A DNA stretch of 64,000 bases. It comes from Rummeliibacillus suwonensis. GTDB taxonomy: Bacteria; Bacillota; Bacilli; Bacillales_A; Planococcaceae. Below the pieces are notes generated by a model that was not told the DNA's origin, did no database searches, and saw only the letters and a program-made list of their open reading frames with translations. Both the position numbers and the translations under genes were made by a program. Of the stretch, positions 35,208 to 43,002 are shown one piece after another. Positions within the stretch are counted from its first letter, which is position 1. Each line of letters opens with the position of its first letter. The stretch lies in the NCBI RefSeq assembly GCF_007896435.1, contig NZ_VCBL01000002.1:1-64000 (forward strand), read 5' to 3'.

Positions 35208-35936
35208 TTGGGTAGACTGTTCATCGTTACCATTGCTTATATGACCATGGTTGTCTTTAGCGTAGCTACTAATATCATTCCGCTGAATGGTCATACAACG
35301 GGTGAAATCTCCAACAGCTATACTGTCCTATTTAGTCCTGCAGGGTATGTTTATATTATTCAAGTTTTTGTCTATCTTATCTTAGCTTATTGGATTTATC
35401 TATTGTGGAAAAATCGCCATTCCGAACATCATATGACATCCATACAAGCTGCGTATTTTGTAGCAAGTTCGGTATTTAATATATTATGGATTTACTTGTG
35501 GCATTATGAATATTTTACATGGTCGATTGCCATTATTATTTTAATGCTCTTATCATTAATAGGGTTGTATTTCACTTATCCTGCATCACATCGCTCATGG
35601 GATGGACGGTCACCAATTTCGATTTACCTTGCATGGGAAAGTATTGTAGCCTTTATGAACATCGCTTTTCTCTTTACTCATAATCATTGGAGCTTTTTAG
35701 GATTAAGCGATCCTTTATGGGCTGTTATCACGCTCACATTTGGAACAGCGATTGCACTTCATATACGGTTTCATTATGATGATATACTTTTTTCTATTGT
35801 CTATATTTGGGTTTTTATCGGAATTGCATTTAAAAATGGCTTTGAAGAATTACTTGTAACGGCTGCTGCACTTTTCTTAAGTGGCGTATTAGTGGTTGGA
35901 ATCATTTTTATAAAAAAGCAAAAGCTCCCTGAATAA
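35208..35936 (+). CDS. TspO-like tryptophan-rich membrane protein
   Basis: A 242-residue membrane protein with seven or so hydrophobic helices. The first five resemble TspO/MBR proteins, with paired aromatic residues such as SSVFNILWIYLWHYEYFTWS and WESIVAFMNIAFLFTHNHW; extra helices follow at the C-terminus. TspO proteins bind tetrapyrroles or related ligands; the role here is unknown. TTG 35208 is chosen because GGAGGAG lies about 6 nt upstream. The longer frame to 35148 would read through that ribosome site. A terminator pair overlaps the stop. Confidence 0.7.
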   Translation: MGRLFIVTIAYMTMVVFSVATNIIPLNGHTTGEISNSYTVLFSPAGYVYIIQVFVYLILAYWIYLLWKNRHSEHHMTSIQAAYFVASSVFNILWIYLWHYEYFTWSIAIIILMLLSLIGLYFTYPASHRSWDGRSPISIYLAWESIVAFMNIAFLFTHNHWSFLGLSDPLWAVITLTFGTAIALHIRFHYDDILFSIVYIWVFIGIAFKNGFEELLVTAAALFLSGVLVVGIIFIKKQKLPE

Positions 35937-35992
35937 ATCAGAGAGCTTTAGAGGGTATCTTGAAATATTTAAATTTTAAGATACCCTTTTAT
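35918..35992. terminator. Two consecutive terminator hairpins
   Basis: AAAGCTC...GAGCTTT (35921-35949) overlaps the end of the TspO-like gene. AGGGTATCTT pairs with AAGATACCCT (35952-35987), followed by TTTAT. The second also reads as a terminator for mapB on the minus strand. Confidence 0.8.
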
Positions 35993-36018
35993 ACTTCTAT
36001 AAAGTAATACTACCTGTA

Positions 36019-36771
36019 TTAGTCAATTTTTGTTGTAATAATTGGTTCACCATTCGTAACGATGATTGTATGTTCAAGTTGAGCCACAAGTGATTTATCT
36101 GGAGTGACAAAAGTCCATCCATCACCTGATTCTACTATATGCTCAGCCTTTTGTGAGATAAATGGTTCTACAGCCAACACCATTCCCTCTTTCAAAATTG
36201 TACGTTCCCAAGCATCATAATAATTTAAAACATATTGTGGTTCTTCATGTAAAGAATGGCCAATACCATGTCCCGTTAAATTCATAATGACTGATAATTT
36301 ATGATCATGTGCTTCACGTTCAACAGCTTTACCGATTTGATTTAAACGAGAACCAGCTTTAACTTTTGTCATGGCACGATCAAATGCACTTTGGGCAATA
36401 TCACATATTTTTTGAACTTCTGGCTTTTCAACGTCCCCTACGATAAATGAAATCCCTGTATCTGCATAATAGCCATTCACATGACCTGATACATCAATAT
36501 TAATCAAGTCCCCAGCTTTTAGTTTATGATGATTCGGAATACCATGTGCAACTTGTTCATTTACACTGATACAAGTGTATCCTGGAAAATCATATTCTGC
36601 CTTTGGTCCTGAAACGGCACCTTTTTCTTCAAATAAACGACCTGCTAAGTCATCTAACTCTTTTGTAGTAACACCTGGTTTTGTTGCGTCTTTCAATGCA
36701 TTACGAATTTCAGCCATTGCACGACCAGCTTTTAATAATGCATCTATTTCTTCTTGCGTTTTTGCAATCAT
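36019..36771 (-). CDS. map: Methionine aminopeptidase, type I (MapB-like)
   Basis: A 250-residue enzyme that removes the initiator methionine from nascent proteins. Conserved residues are His76 (VAHGIPN), Asp93 (INIDVSG), Asp104 (YADTG), His168 (GHGIGHSLHEEP), Glu202 (AVEPF) and Glu233 (QLEHT), which form the dimetal site. Similar in length and sequence to B. subtilis YflG/MapB, the second, non-essential aminopeptidase rather than the one in the ribosomal protein cluster. AGAAGGGA precedes the ATG. Confidence 0.95.
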   Translation of the reverse strand: MIAKTQEEIDALLKAGRAMAEIRNALKDATKPGVTTKELDDLAGRLFEEKGAVSGPKAEYDFPGYTCISVNEQVAHGIPNHHKLKAGDLINIDVSGHVNGYYADTGISFIVGDVEKPEVQKICDIAQSAFDRAMTKVKAGSRLNQIGKAVEREAHDHKLSVIMNLTGHGIGHSLHEEPQYVLNYYDAWERTILKEGMVLAVEPFISQKAEHIVESGDGWTFVTPDKSLVAQLEHTIIVTNGEPIITTKID

Positions 36772-36962
36772 TTCTAACGATCCCTTCTCATTAATATCTA
36801 TATTAACTATACCATAATTTTAAAAAAAATTACGTTTGTCTGTTTATTGTATGCTATTGATTAGAAACATTGCATCTTTCTTCTTCAAAAAACCCTTATG
36901 ATTGGTCGCCTATGATTCCTCCAGAAAACCTTCATAGATTTCCCCTAGATTATTCAGGATTA

Positions 36963-37035
36963 GGTATGTCGATTATCCAATTTTAAGCATTCAACTATAC
37001 ATAACTAGCCTATTCCGCTACAGCTTGTTTTCCCT
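36963..37035 (+). repeat. Family B fragment (left edge only)
   Basis: GTCGATTATCCAATTTTAAG and TTCCGCTACAGCTTG correspond to the left edge of family B (compare 11781-11840), after which the similarity stops. Confidence 0.45.
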
Positions 37036-37120
37036 TATAGCTTTGAATTTGCTTTTTTTGAATAACACTGTACGGAAAAATGCGAATACATTTTTGATGG
37101 TTCATTATCTTCAGCAAAGT

Positions 37121-37242
37121 ATAAAGTGAAGCTCCCATCAGTGGGGGTTTTCTTGATCCCCCGTCTGTAATAGTTCGATTGCTCCAACTTAAACATAATG
37201 AAGGATGAAGGCACTCCCCACTGTATAAAGTTTCAATTTACC
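37121..37242 (+). repeat. Truncated family A repeat, copy A10
   Basis: ATAAAGTGAAGCTCCC and the first hairpin CAGTGGGGG/CCCCCGTCTG are present. The second half is replaced, and CCCCACTGTATAAAGTTTC near 37215 looks like a second broken end. Nothing else is seen in the 36772-37277 gap besides the family B fragment. Confidence 0.6.
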
Positions 37243-37277
37243 CAACTCTAAAGCCTCAATAATTAAAGATTCGCTGA

Positions 37278-37835
37278 TCACTTATGTTCTAGTAATTTTG
37301 GTGCAGTTGTGAAGAGTAATGCTGCAACAATGATTGTTAAGATGATGTCTGGTATCATATAAGAACCGTTATAGATGATTGAGTATAAATATACGTTTTG
37401 CTTGCCCGCATATTCTGCAAAGAATACAACACCTGCTACTGTATGTGCAATATATCTGGCTAGACCACCAACCAATGTACCAAGAGTCATATAGGCTACC
37501 ATTTGATTTCTCTTTCCTTCTTTACTAGCGTTAAGTAATTGATTGCGGATGATCCCGGCTAAACCAACCGCTGTATATGCAAAGAAATAATCGATAAAAC
37601 CCTGTAAAGGTGTTAAAATGTAACCACCAAACATTGCTTGAAGAGCTCCTACTAGAAAACCTGTGACAAGTCCTGGTACTGTTCCCCATCGAAATGCTAT
37701 TAAAACAATCGGAACCATCGCAAGGCTTATAGATCCTCCTTGAGCCCATAATTTAAAAGAAAATTGATCTAAAACTAAACCAATTGCTGCAAAAATAGCA
37801 ATTTCAACCATCATTAATAATTTTTTATTGTTCAA
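37278..37835 (-). CDS. thiT: Thiamine ECF transporter substrate-binding protein ThiT
   Basis: A 185-residue six-helix membrane protein that binds thiamine and works with the shared ECF energising module. Thiamine-site features are visible: FSFKLWAQGGSISLAMVPIVLIAFRWG (Trp-Ala-Gln-Gly-Gly-Ser) and GFLVGALQAMFGGYILTPLQGFIDYFFAYTAVGLAG, with YIAHTVAGVVFFAEYA later. It starts with TTG 37835, 8 nt after AGGAGG. A TPP riboswitch and terminator lie in its leader, so transcription stops when thiamine pyrophosphate is plentiful. Confidence 0.95.
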   Translation of the reverse strand: MNNKKLLMMVEIAIFAAIGLVLDQFSFKLWAQGGSISLAMVPIVLIAFRWGTVPGLVTGFLVGALQAMFGGYILTPLQGFIDYFFAYTAVGLAGIIRNQLLNASKEGKRNQMVAYMTLGTLVGGLARYIAHTVAGVVFFAEYAGKQNVYLYSIIYNGSYMIPDIILTIIVAALLFTTAPKLLEHK

Positions 37836-37918
37836 TTTGTTATCCTCCTTAGTTTAGATGTAGATCACATAAGCTCTAAAGCGCTTTCTTGATACTGCCA
37901 AATTAGATATTTCGACAT

Positions 37919-37950
37919 AAAAAAACGACATCAGGATAGCCCTAACATCG
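37919..37950 (-). terminator. TPP riboswitch expression-platform terminator
   Basis: On the minus strand CGATGTTAGG pairs with CCTGATGTCG (10 bp, three G-U pairs) around GCTAT, followed by TTTTTTT. It lies between the TPP aptamer and the thiT start. Confidence 0.85.
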
Positions 37951-37968
37951 AAATAAGTCGGTTTTCTA

Positions 37969-38060
37969 TCCACATTCCTCGCAAGCATTAACTCACAGGT
38001 TCAAAGGGTTAGAACTTCGGGTTCACTCTCAGCCGTCCATTAAGGCTCCCCTTGTGGTCG
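37969..38060 (-). ncRNA. TPP riboswitch (THI element)
   Basis: On the minus strand the aptamer reads ACCACAAGGGGAGCC, then GGACGGCTGAGAGTGAACCC, then AACCCTTTGAACCTGTGAGT and TAATGCTTGCGAGGAATGTGG. The CUGAGAGU, the ACCUGA-like segment and the GCGNAGGGA-like segment are all in place. It controls thiT. Confidence 0.95.
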
Positions 38061-38246
38061 ATACATCATTATATTTTATGAAATACATTCATTGTACTTA
38101 ACTTAAGATGGAAAAACAATAGGAAATCATTTTTTGGCTTTTCAACCATTCTAAAACTTAATGTATGGGAACTTCTAGTTTGTCATTTATCTCATAAAAT
38201 GAAGAAAACAAACGAATCTTTTGTCCTCTTTTAAACGTAGATTATT

Positions 38247-38466
38247 ATAAAGTGAAGCTTCCATCAGTGGGGATCTTCTTCATCCCCTACTAAGCTAGAA
38301 GAACTCAGGTTAAAAGCGCCACGTCCTGTGGCAACACCTGAGGGATCAACATCTTGTTGGCCCAAACCAATCGGGCTTTTATGAGCAGTTGATCCCCCAC
38401 CTATCTTTCTCTTTTCTCTCTAAACCTTGAGATAGGGGAGCTCACTGCCCGTTAAAGCAGGATAAA
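38247..38466 (+). repeat. Family A structured repeat, copy A11 (full length)
   Basis: A good example of the complete unit (220 bp). ATAAAGTGAAGCTTCC is followed by hairpin 1 CAGTGGGGAT.../ATCCCCTACT, then ACTCAGGT enclosing the core GCGCCACGTCCTGTGGCAAC and ACCTGAG, then ATCTTGTTGGCCC. After that come GGGCTTTTATGAGC and the long stem GCAGTTGATCCCCCACCTATC/GAGATAGGGGAGCTCACTGC, ending GCAGGATAAA. Its last base is next to the ribosome site of the DUF4870 gene. Confidence 0.88.
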
Positions 38467-38480
38467 TGGAGGTGCTATTG

Positions 38481-38834
38481 TTGAATAATAATCGTGTATT
38501 ATCGTCCCTTTGTTATTTTAGTATATTTTTTGCTGGATTTATTTTACCCTTAATTGTTTTCTTTGTAGTAAATGAGCCAGACGTTAAAAGGCATGCAAAA
38601 CGTGCATTCATTTCTCATCTATTGTTACTTGTACCCACTATTATCGGAATAATCATTTTTGTAGGTGTGATTATATTTTATGGTTTTGAGCCAAACCAAT
38701 TTGGATCAAATAGCTTCACTGGCGATGGATTGCTCATGATTGCCTGGTTACTTTTTATTGTTTTAGAAGCCGTACTGTCCCTTGTAGTCTTTATTTGGAA
38801 TATTGTTCAAGGTATTAAAGTACTTAAAGTTTAA
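38481..38834 (+). CDS. DUF4870 family membrane protein
   Basis: A 117-residue protein with three hydrophobic helices: VLSSLCYFSIFFAGFILPLIVFFVV, ISHLLLLVPTIIGIIIFVGVIIF, and LLMIAWLLFIVLEAVLSLVVFIWNIVQGIKVL. A conserved VKRHAKRAF lies between the first and second. This is the DUF4870 layout; function unknown. TTG 38481 is chosen because GGAGGT lies 7 nt upstream and homologues begin MNNNKVLSSL; a frame from 38466 would start within the repeat. Probably co-transcribed with the 36-residue protein gene downstream. Confidence 0.8.
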   Translation: MNNNRVLSSLCYFSIFFAGFILPLIVFFVVNEPDVKRHAKRAFISHLLLLVPTIIGIIIFVGVIIFYGFEPNQFGSNSFTGDGLLMIAWLLFIVLEAVLSLVVFIWNIVQGIKVLKV

Positions 38835-38895
38835 GATATTATAGGATGAGTATATAATTGTAATACAGAATATCGATTAGAATGGAGTGCTCACC

Positions 38896-39006
38896 ATGCA
38901 AGTTAAAAAAATCGTAAAAGCTGCTATTAAAATTGCCCCGATCGTTTATCCAATCGTTATAAAGGCAATTGATGCGAAAAAGAAAAAATCCCCAGTAAAA
39001 AAATAA
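38896..39006 (+). CDS. 36-residue basic peptide
   Basis: MQVKKIVKAAIKIAPIVYPIVIKAIDAKKKKSPVKK. A short hydrophobic/amphipathic segment (IKIAPIVYPIVIKAI) is flanked by lysine-rich ends, a form that could attach to membranes. GGAG lies about 8 nt before the ATG, and a strong terminator follows the stop at once. I do not recognise a family. Resemblance to small cationic or toxin-like peptides is only structural. Confidence 0.6.
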   Translation: MQVKKIVKAAIKIAPIVYPIVIKAIDAKKKKSPVKK

Positions 39007-39009
39007 CGT

Positions 39010-39052
39010 AAAGAAGCGCAATTCATCCATTTGAATTGCGCTTCTTGCTTTT
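39010..39052 (+). terminator. Terminator after the 36-residue peptide gene
   Basis: AAGAAGCGCAATTC pairs with GAATTGCGCTTCTT, followed by GCTTTTAAT. Confidence 0.85.
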
Positions 39053-39170
39053 AATATTTGAACACCAGTTTTCAAGCGGATGTTTTTTTACAGCCTCTAT
39101 GCTAATAAAAAAACAGACTTTCATGGGCAGTTGATCTCTGGCCTATTCGTTATTGGAGTAACATGTGCTC

Positions 39171-40403
39171 TTAAAATGCCCAGTTTCCTTTTCTAAAGAT
39201 AGGTTCAACGGTGCCATCTAGTAGAATGCCATCAATATCCATTTCTCCACTACCTACCATAAAGTCTTCATGTGTAATGGATGCATTAATCCCTTTTTCT
39301 TCAAGCTGTTCCTTTGTAAGTTCACTTCCGCCTTCATAGCATGTTGGATAGGCTTCACCAATTGCTAAGTGATTGGAAGCATTTTCATCAAATAATGTAT
39401 TGTAATATAATATATTTGACATAGAGATAGGTGATTCATGTGGTACTAGCGCGACTTCACCAAGATATTGAGAACCTTCATCTGCTTTTGTTAATTCTTG
39501 AAGTAGTTCAGCACCTACACCCGCTTCAGTTTTTACGATTTTACCATTTTCAAAAGTGATCTTGAATTGATCAATGATATTTCCTTGAAAAGCAAGTGGC
39601 TTTGTATTTGAAACATAGCCATTTACACCATATTTTGATGGCATTGTATATACTTCTTCAGTAGGCATATTCGCAACAAAAGATGTACCATCAGGTGTAT
39701 AACTAGCGCCTGTACACCAGATATGCTTATCTGGAAGTTCAATTGTCAAATCTGTCCCCGGTGCTGTGTAATGTAATTTTGCATAACGTTTTTCATTGAG
39801 GATTGCTGCACGTTCATCTAAAGCTTTCAAATGATGTGTCCAGTTGTCAATAACATTTCCTCCACCAATATGTACCGTTTTGAAAATGGCTTCCCATAAA
39901 GCTGGCACTTGCTGATCTTCTTCTAAATTTGGAAATACCTTCGCAGCCCATTTTTTTGAAGGAACAGCAATAATGGACCACGCGATTTTATCGTTCATAA
40001 CAGCATCGCGATAATTTTCTAGCGCCTTGCCAGATGCCTTCTGATATGCTGATAGTTTCTCAACGGGTACGCCTGTTAGACTATCTGGATCAGCAGCATC
40101 GATCCATAGCAATGTTCCTTTACGTTCGATTAATTCGTCACGTTGTTCACTGATCCAACGAGGAAATTTTGCAAATTCATCGTCTGGTGCATGATCGAAA
40201 AATTCACGATTAATCACGTCGTCAGAAAAATTCACTGTTACACGAGCTGCACCAGCTTCATAAGCTTTTTTTACAACTAGACGTGTAAAATCAACAGTAT
40301 CTGTAGTTGTATTAATCAGCATTGTTTGTCCTTTTTGAACATTCGCTCCAACTTTAACGGCTAGTTCTGCAAATTGTTCCAACTTTTCTTCAAACGTCAT
40401 CAT
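39171..40403 (-). CDS. ampS: M29 family aminopeptidase AmpS
   Basis: A 410-residue cytoplasmic metalloaminopeptidase. M29 metal ligands are recognisable in FENGKIVKTEAG and GSQYLGEVALVPHESPIS, in NILYYNTLFDENASNHLAIGEAYP, and in ITHEDFMVGSGEMDIDG. Length equals that of B. subtilis AmpS. The preferred ATG at 40403 overlaps the stop codon of the helicase gene (TGATG), so the two are translationally coupled. AGAGG lies about 6 nt upstream. Confidence 0.93.
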   Translation of the reverse strand: MMTFEEKLEQFAELAVKVGANVQKGQTMLINTTTDTVDFTRLVVKKAYEAGAARVTVNFSDDVINREFFDHAPDDEFAKFPRWISEQRDELIERKGTLLWIDAADPDSLTGVPVEKLSAYQKASGKALENYRDAVMNDKIAWSIIAVPSKKWAAKVFPNLEEDQQVPALWEAIFKTVHIGGGNVIDNWTHHLKALDERAAILNEKRYAKLHYTAPGTDLTIELPDKHIWCTGASYTPDGTSFVANMPTEEVYTMPSKYGVNGYVSNTKPLAFQGNIIDQFKITFENGKIVKTEAGVGAELLQELTKADEGSQYLGEVALVPHESPISMSNILYYNTLFDENASNHLAIGEAYPTCYEGGSELTKEQLEEKGINASITHEDFMVGSGEMDIDGILLDGTVEPIFRKGNWAF

Positions 40404-41686
40404 CAATTACCTCTTTTCTTATTTATTCGATTTTGCTTGCCAAAAAACTTTTTCTTTCCAGAATCTTTGACAGAAGCTCCAAACAAACTACTCTCGTTTT
40501 TATTTTTAGCTTTTGATACAACCGGCTGATTATTGGTTTTCTTTGTTCTAAATGATTTTGTTTCTGCATGACCTTCTATCAATTGACCATTAGACAAAAT
40601 CTTCTCTATCGGCTTTAAAGATAGCTCTCTCATGCGCTTATAATAAGCTTGCTCTTCATGATATGCGAGTAATGTCACGACCTCGCCATCAGCTCCTGCA
40701 CGACCAGTACGACCAGATCGATGCACATATTGTTCTTTCGTATATGGTACATCTACATGGATAACATGCGTTAATCCTGCAATATCTAATCCTCTAGCGG
40801 CAATATCTGTTGCGATTAAGATTCGTGCTTCTCCTTTACGAAAAGCATCCAAAGAAGCTTTTCTTTCATCCTTCTTCATCTCAGAGTGCAGGGCAACAAT
40901 CGGAGCATTACGAAATTCTAGTTTTGATTTTTTCATTAATACTTGATCTAGATTATTGACAAATGCAAGAGCCCTTACACCTGATATATGTGAAAATTTA
41001 CGAAGAAATTCTGTTTTATCACGTTGTTGAAGCTTAACAAAAGAGTGTACAACTTTACTGCCACCTAATAATGTTTCATCTACTTTGACTTGAAGTCTTA
41101 CAGGATCATTGAGCATACGATTCGCCACTAATTCGATTTCATCCGTAATCGTAGCAGATACAACAGCAACCTGTCGATTGTTGTCTGCACCATCGATAAA
41201 TGACTTGACGATCACCCGATAATCTCGACTTAATAGTTGATCCCCTTCATCTAAGACGATGGTAGTTAGTTCATGTAATTTCAATTTTTTCTCTTTTACA
41301 AGTTCATTTAATCTTCCAGGAGTGCCTACTGCAATAGTCGGTTTCTTCTTTAGCTTTTCAATTTGTCTTTGAGGGTTTGCTCCTCCTATTAATGGGACAA
41401 CTGTAATATCTGTTCCATTAATCCACGAGCGAATAACATCTACAATTTGCATACATAACTCTTGCGATGGAGCAACGATTAAAGCTTGCGTTGCCTTCTT
41501 TGTAACATCTACTTTTTGAAATATCGGTAATAGATAAGCTAATGTTTTCCCTGTACCTGTAGGAGATTCAGCCACTACATCTTTGCCTTCTAATAATGCA
41601 GGAATCATTTGATTTTGAATGGGCATAACGGATGGAAAAGTCCATTTTTTTTGTAAGTCTTCATTTAATAAATTTAAAAATGACAT
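40403..41686 (-). CDS. yfmL: DEAD-box RNA helicase, YfmL-like
   Basis: A 427-residue ATP-dependent RNA helicase. The Q motif region is FPSVMPIQNQMIP. Motif I is SPTGTGKT (41-48), motif Ia PSQEL, Ib GTPGRL, motif II DEGD (146-149, instead of DEAD), motif III SAT (177-179), then ALHSEM, ATDIAARGLDIAG and HRSGRTGRAG (motif VI). A basic tail (KTKNNQPVVSKAKNKNESS...KKFFGKQNRINKKRGN) may bind RNA. B. subtilis YfmL assists 50S ribosome assembly; the same is likely here. AGAAGGTG precedes the ATG. Confidence 0.9.
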   Translation of the reverse strand: MSFLNLLNEDLQKKWTFPSVMPIQNQMIPALLEGKDVVAESPTGTGKTLAYLLPIFQKVDVTKKATQALIVAPSQELCMQIVDVIRSWINGTDITVVPLIGGANPQRQIEKLKKKPTIAVGTPGRLNELVKEKKLKLHELTTIVLDEGDQLLSRDYRVIVKSFIDGADNNRQVAVVSATITDEIELVANRMLNDPVRLQVKVDETLLGGSKVVHSFVKLQQRDKTEFLRKFSHISGVRALAFVNNLDQVLMKKSKLEFRNAPIVALHSEMKKDERKASLDAFRKGEARILIATDIAARGLDIAGLTHVIHVDVPYTKEQYVHRSGRTGRAGADGEVVTLLAYHEEQAYYKRMRELSLKPIEKILSNGQLIEGHAETKSFRTKKTNNQPVVSKAKNKNESSLFGASVKDSGKKKFFGKQNRINKKRGN

Positions 41687-41809
41687 TGTTTTCTACACCT
41701 TCTCTCGTGTTTATTTTTTATATTTTCATACAAAAAAGGTTGTCCTAAAAAATAATAAAGACTGTATGCTAGAAGTAATTCTATCATTCTAATTTTTTGA
41801 TATATAAGT

Positions 41810-41918
41810 AAAAATCCGCATAGACTTCTGCGAAAGAGGCAAGAACACGAAAACCAGCAGGTAGCGTAGCAAGTGATGTAGCTCGTGTCTTGCCCACGGA
41901 AAGTGTAGCGGATTTTTA
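41810..41918. repeat. Long imperfect inverted repeat
   Basis: AAAATCCGC (41811-41819) pairs with GCGGATTTT (41909-41917), and GGCAAGAACACGA (41838-41850) with TCGTGTCTTGCC (41883-41894). The remaining inner sequence is about 30 nt. On either strand it ends in T-rich sequence and could act as a terminator. The origin is unknown; it does not match families A to C. Confidence 0.55.
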
Positions 41919-41922
41919 TCGT

Positions 41923-42250
41923 ATAAAGTAAAGCTCCATCAGTGGGGGGTTCTTCATCCCCCACTGAACTAGAGAAACTCAGGTTAAAAACACCACGTCC
42001 TTTGGCAACATCTGAGTGACCAACATCTTGTTGCCCCGAACCAATCGGGCTTTTACGGGCAGTGATCCCTCACCTATCCCTCTAAATCTTGAGGTGAGGG
42101 TCTTACTGCCCGTTCACGCGGGATAAAGTAAATTTCCCACAGTGTGGCTTTCAACTTCCACTGTGTATTCGTTAAACCGATCAATTTTTTCCAACTAATC
42201 GATCTTCCATTCCTATCTACTTAAAGTAGGATTTTACTGTCTTTCCTGTC
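41923..42250 (+). repeat. Two tandem family A repeats, copies A12 and A13
   Basis: A12 (41923-42127) is nearly full length, with core CACCACGTCCTTTGGCAAC and GTGACCAACATCTTGTTG. A13 begins at the shared junction GATAAAGTAAA (42122) and is diverged. Its first stem has become CACAGTGTGG.../CCACTGTG, still complementary. They fill the gap between the helicase and the racemase genes. Confidence 0.8.
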
Positions 42251-42295
42251 CAAAAACATGCCTATGATCAGTTTGCTGACAGCCTTACTCAACGA

Positions 42296-43000
42296 TTAGT
42301 CTAATAATTCATAACCACAACTAGTAATAGCGCATTCTGCTAAAACTATAAGTGCATCTATATATAGATTTCGATCTAGCGATAACTCACGATTCACAAC
42401 AGATAACTCCGTACATCCCAAAATAATATAATCGCAGCCAGCCTTTTTCATAGCTGCTTCAAATGGCTGCCATTGTTCTTTTGAGACCCTCTTTCCTGCC
42501 TTTACATAGCCATAAATCACTGTCATCAGATCTTGCTGCATCGCTGCATCTGGAACGATAGGCTCTATACCTTCCTCTATCAACGCATCTTGATACATGT
42601 TAGATGTCAAAGTGCCAATTGTACCAAGTACCCCTACACGTTTTGCATTTAATAGACGAGCTTTTTTCGCTGTTTCCTGAATCATATGCAGCACAGGGAC
42701 AGGAGAACCGTCTTGTAGTCCATCGTAAAATCGATAGGCTGTATTACAAGGAATACAAATGATATCTGCACCTGCTTGAGCAAGTTTTTTAGCATCTGCT
42801 ACCATCACAGGAAGAGGATTTGGTTTTGAATGATCTAATATATAGGCTGTTCTATCAGGAATACTTGTATCATTATCAATGATAAAATGCATATGCTCTT
42901 GATCACTAAACGCTTTCGTTCGATAGACAATTGTTTCGCCAAGCAACATGGTTGCTAACGGCCCTACTCCTCCAATAATACCAAGTACTTTCTTTTCCAT
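42296..43000 (-). CDS. racD: Aspartate racemase (Asp/Glu racemase family)
   Basis: A 234-residue cofactor-independent racemase. The two catalytic cysteines are Cys85 (CIPCNTAY) and Cys196 (LGCTELS). The N-terminus KKVLGIIGGVGPLATMLLGE is typical of aspartate racemases rather than glutamate racemase MurI. It begins 2 bp after the ligase gene, so both are co-expressed. That pairing indicates production of D-aspartate for the peptidoglycan cross-bridge. A glutamate or other amino-acid specificity cannot be excluded. Confidence 0.88.
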   Translation of the reverse strand: MEKKVLGIIGGVGPLATMLLGETIVYRTKAFSDQEHMHFIIDNDTSIPDRTAYILDHSKPNPLPVMVADAKKLAQAGADIICIPCNTAYRFYDGLQDGSPVPVLHMIQETAKKARLLNAKRVGVLGTIGTLTSNMYQDALIEEGIEPIVPDAAMQQDLMTVIYGYVKAGKRVSKEQWQPFEAAMKKAGCDYIILGCTELSVVNRELSLDRNLYIDALIVLAECAITSCGYELLD

Positions 43001-43002
43001 AA

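Noticed and set aside
41674-41964. Minus-strand frame of 96 codons upstream of the helicase
   Set aside because: It spans the inverted repeat and the start of repeat A12 and has no ribosome site.
42296-43000. Glutamate racemase MurI
   Set aside because: The N-terminal GIIGGVGPLATM pattern and the pairing with the ligase favour aspartate racemase.
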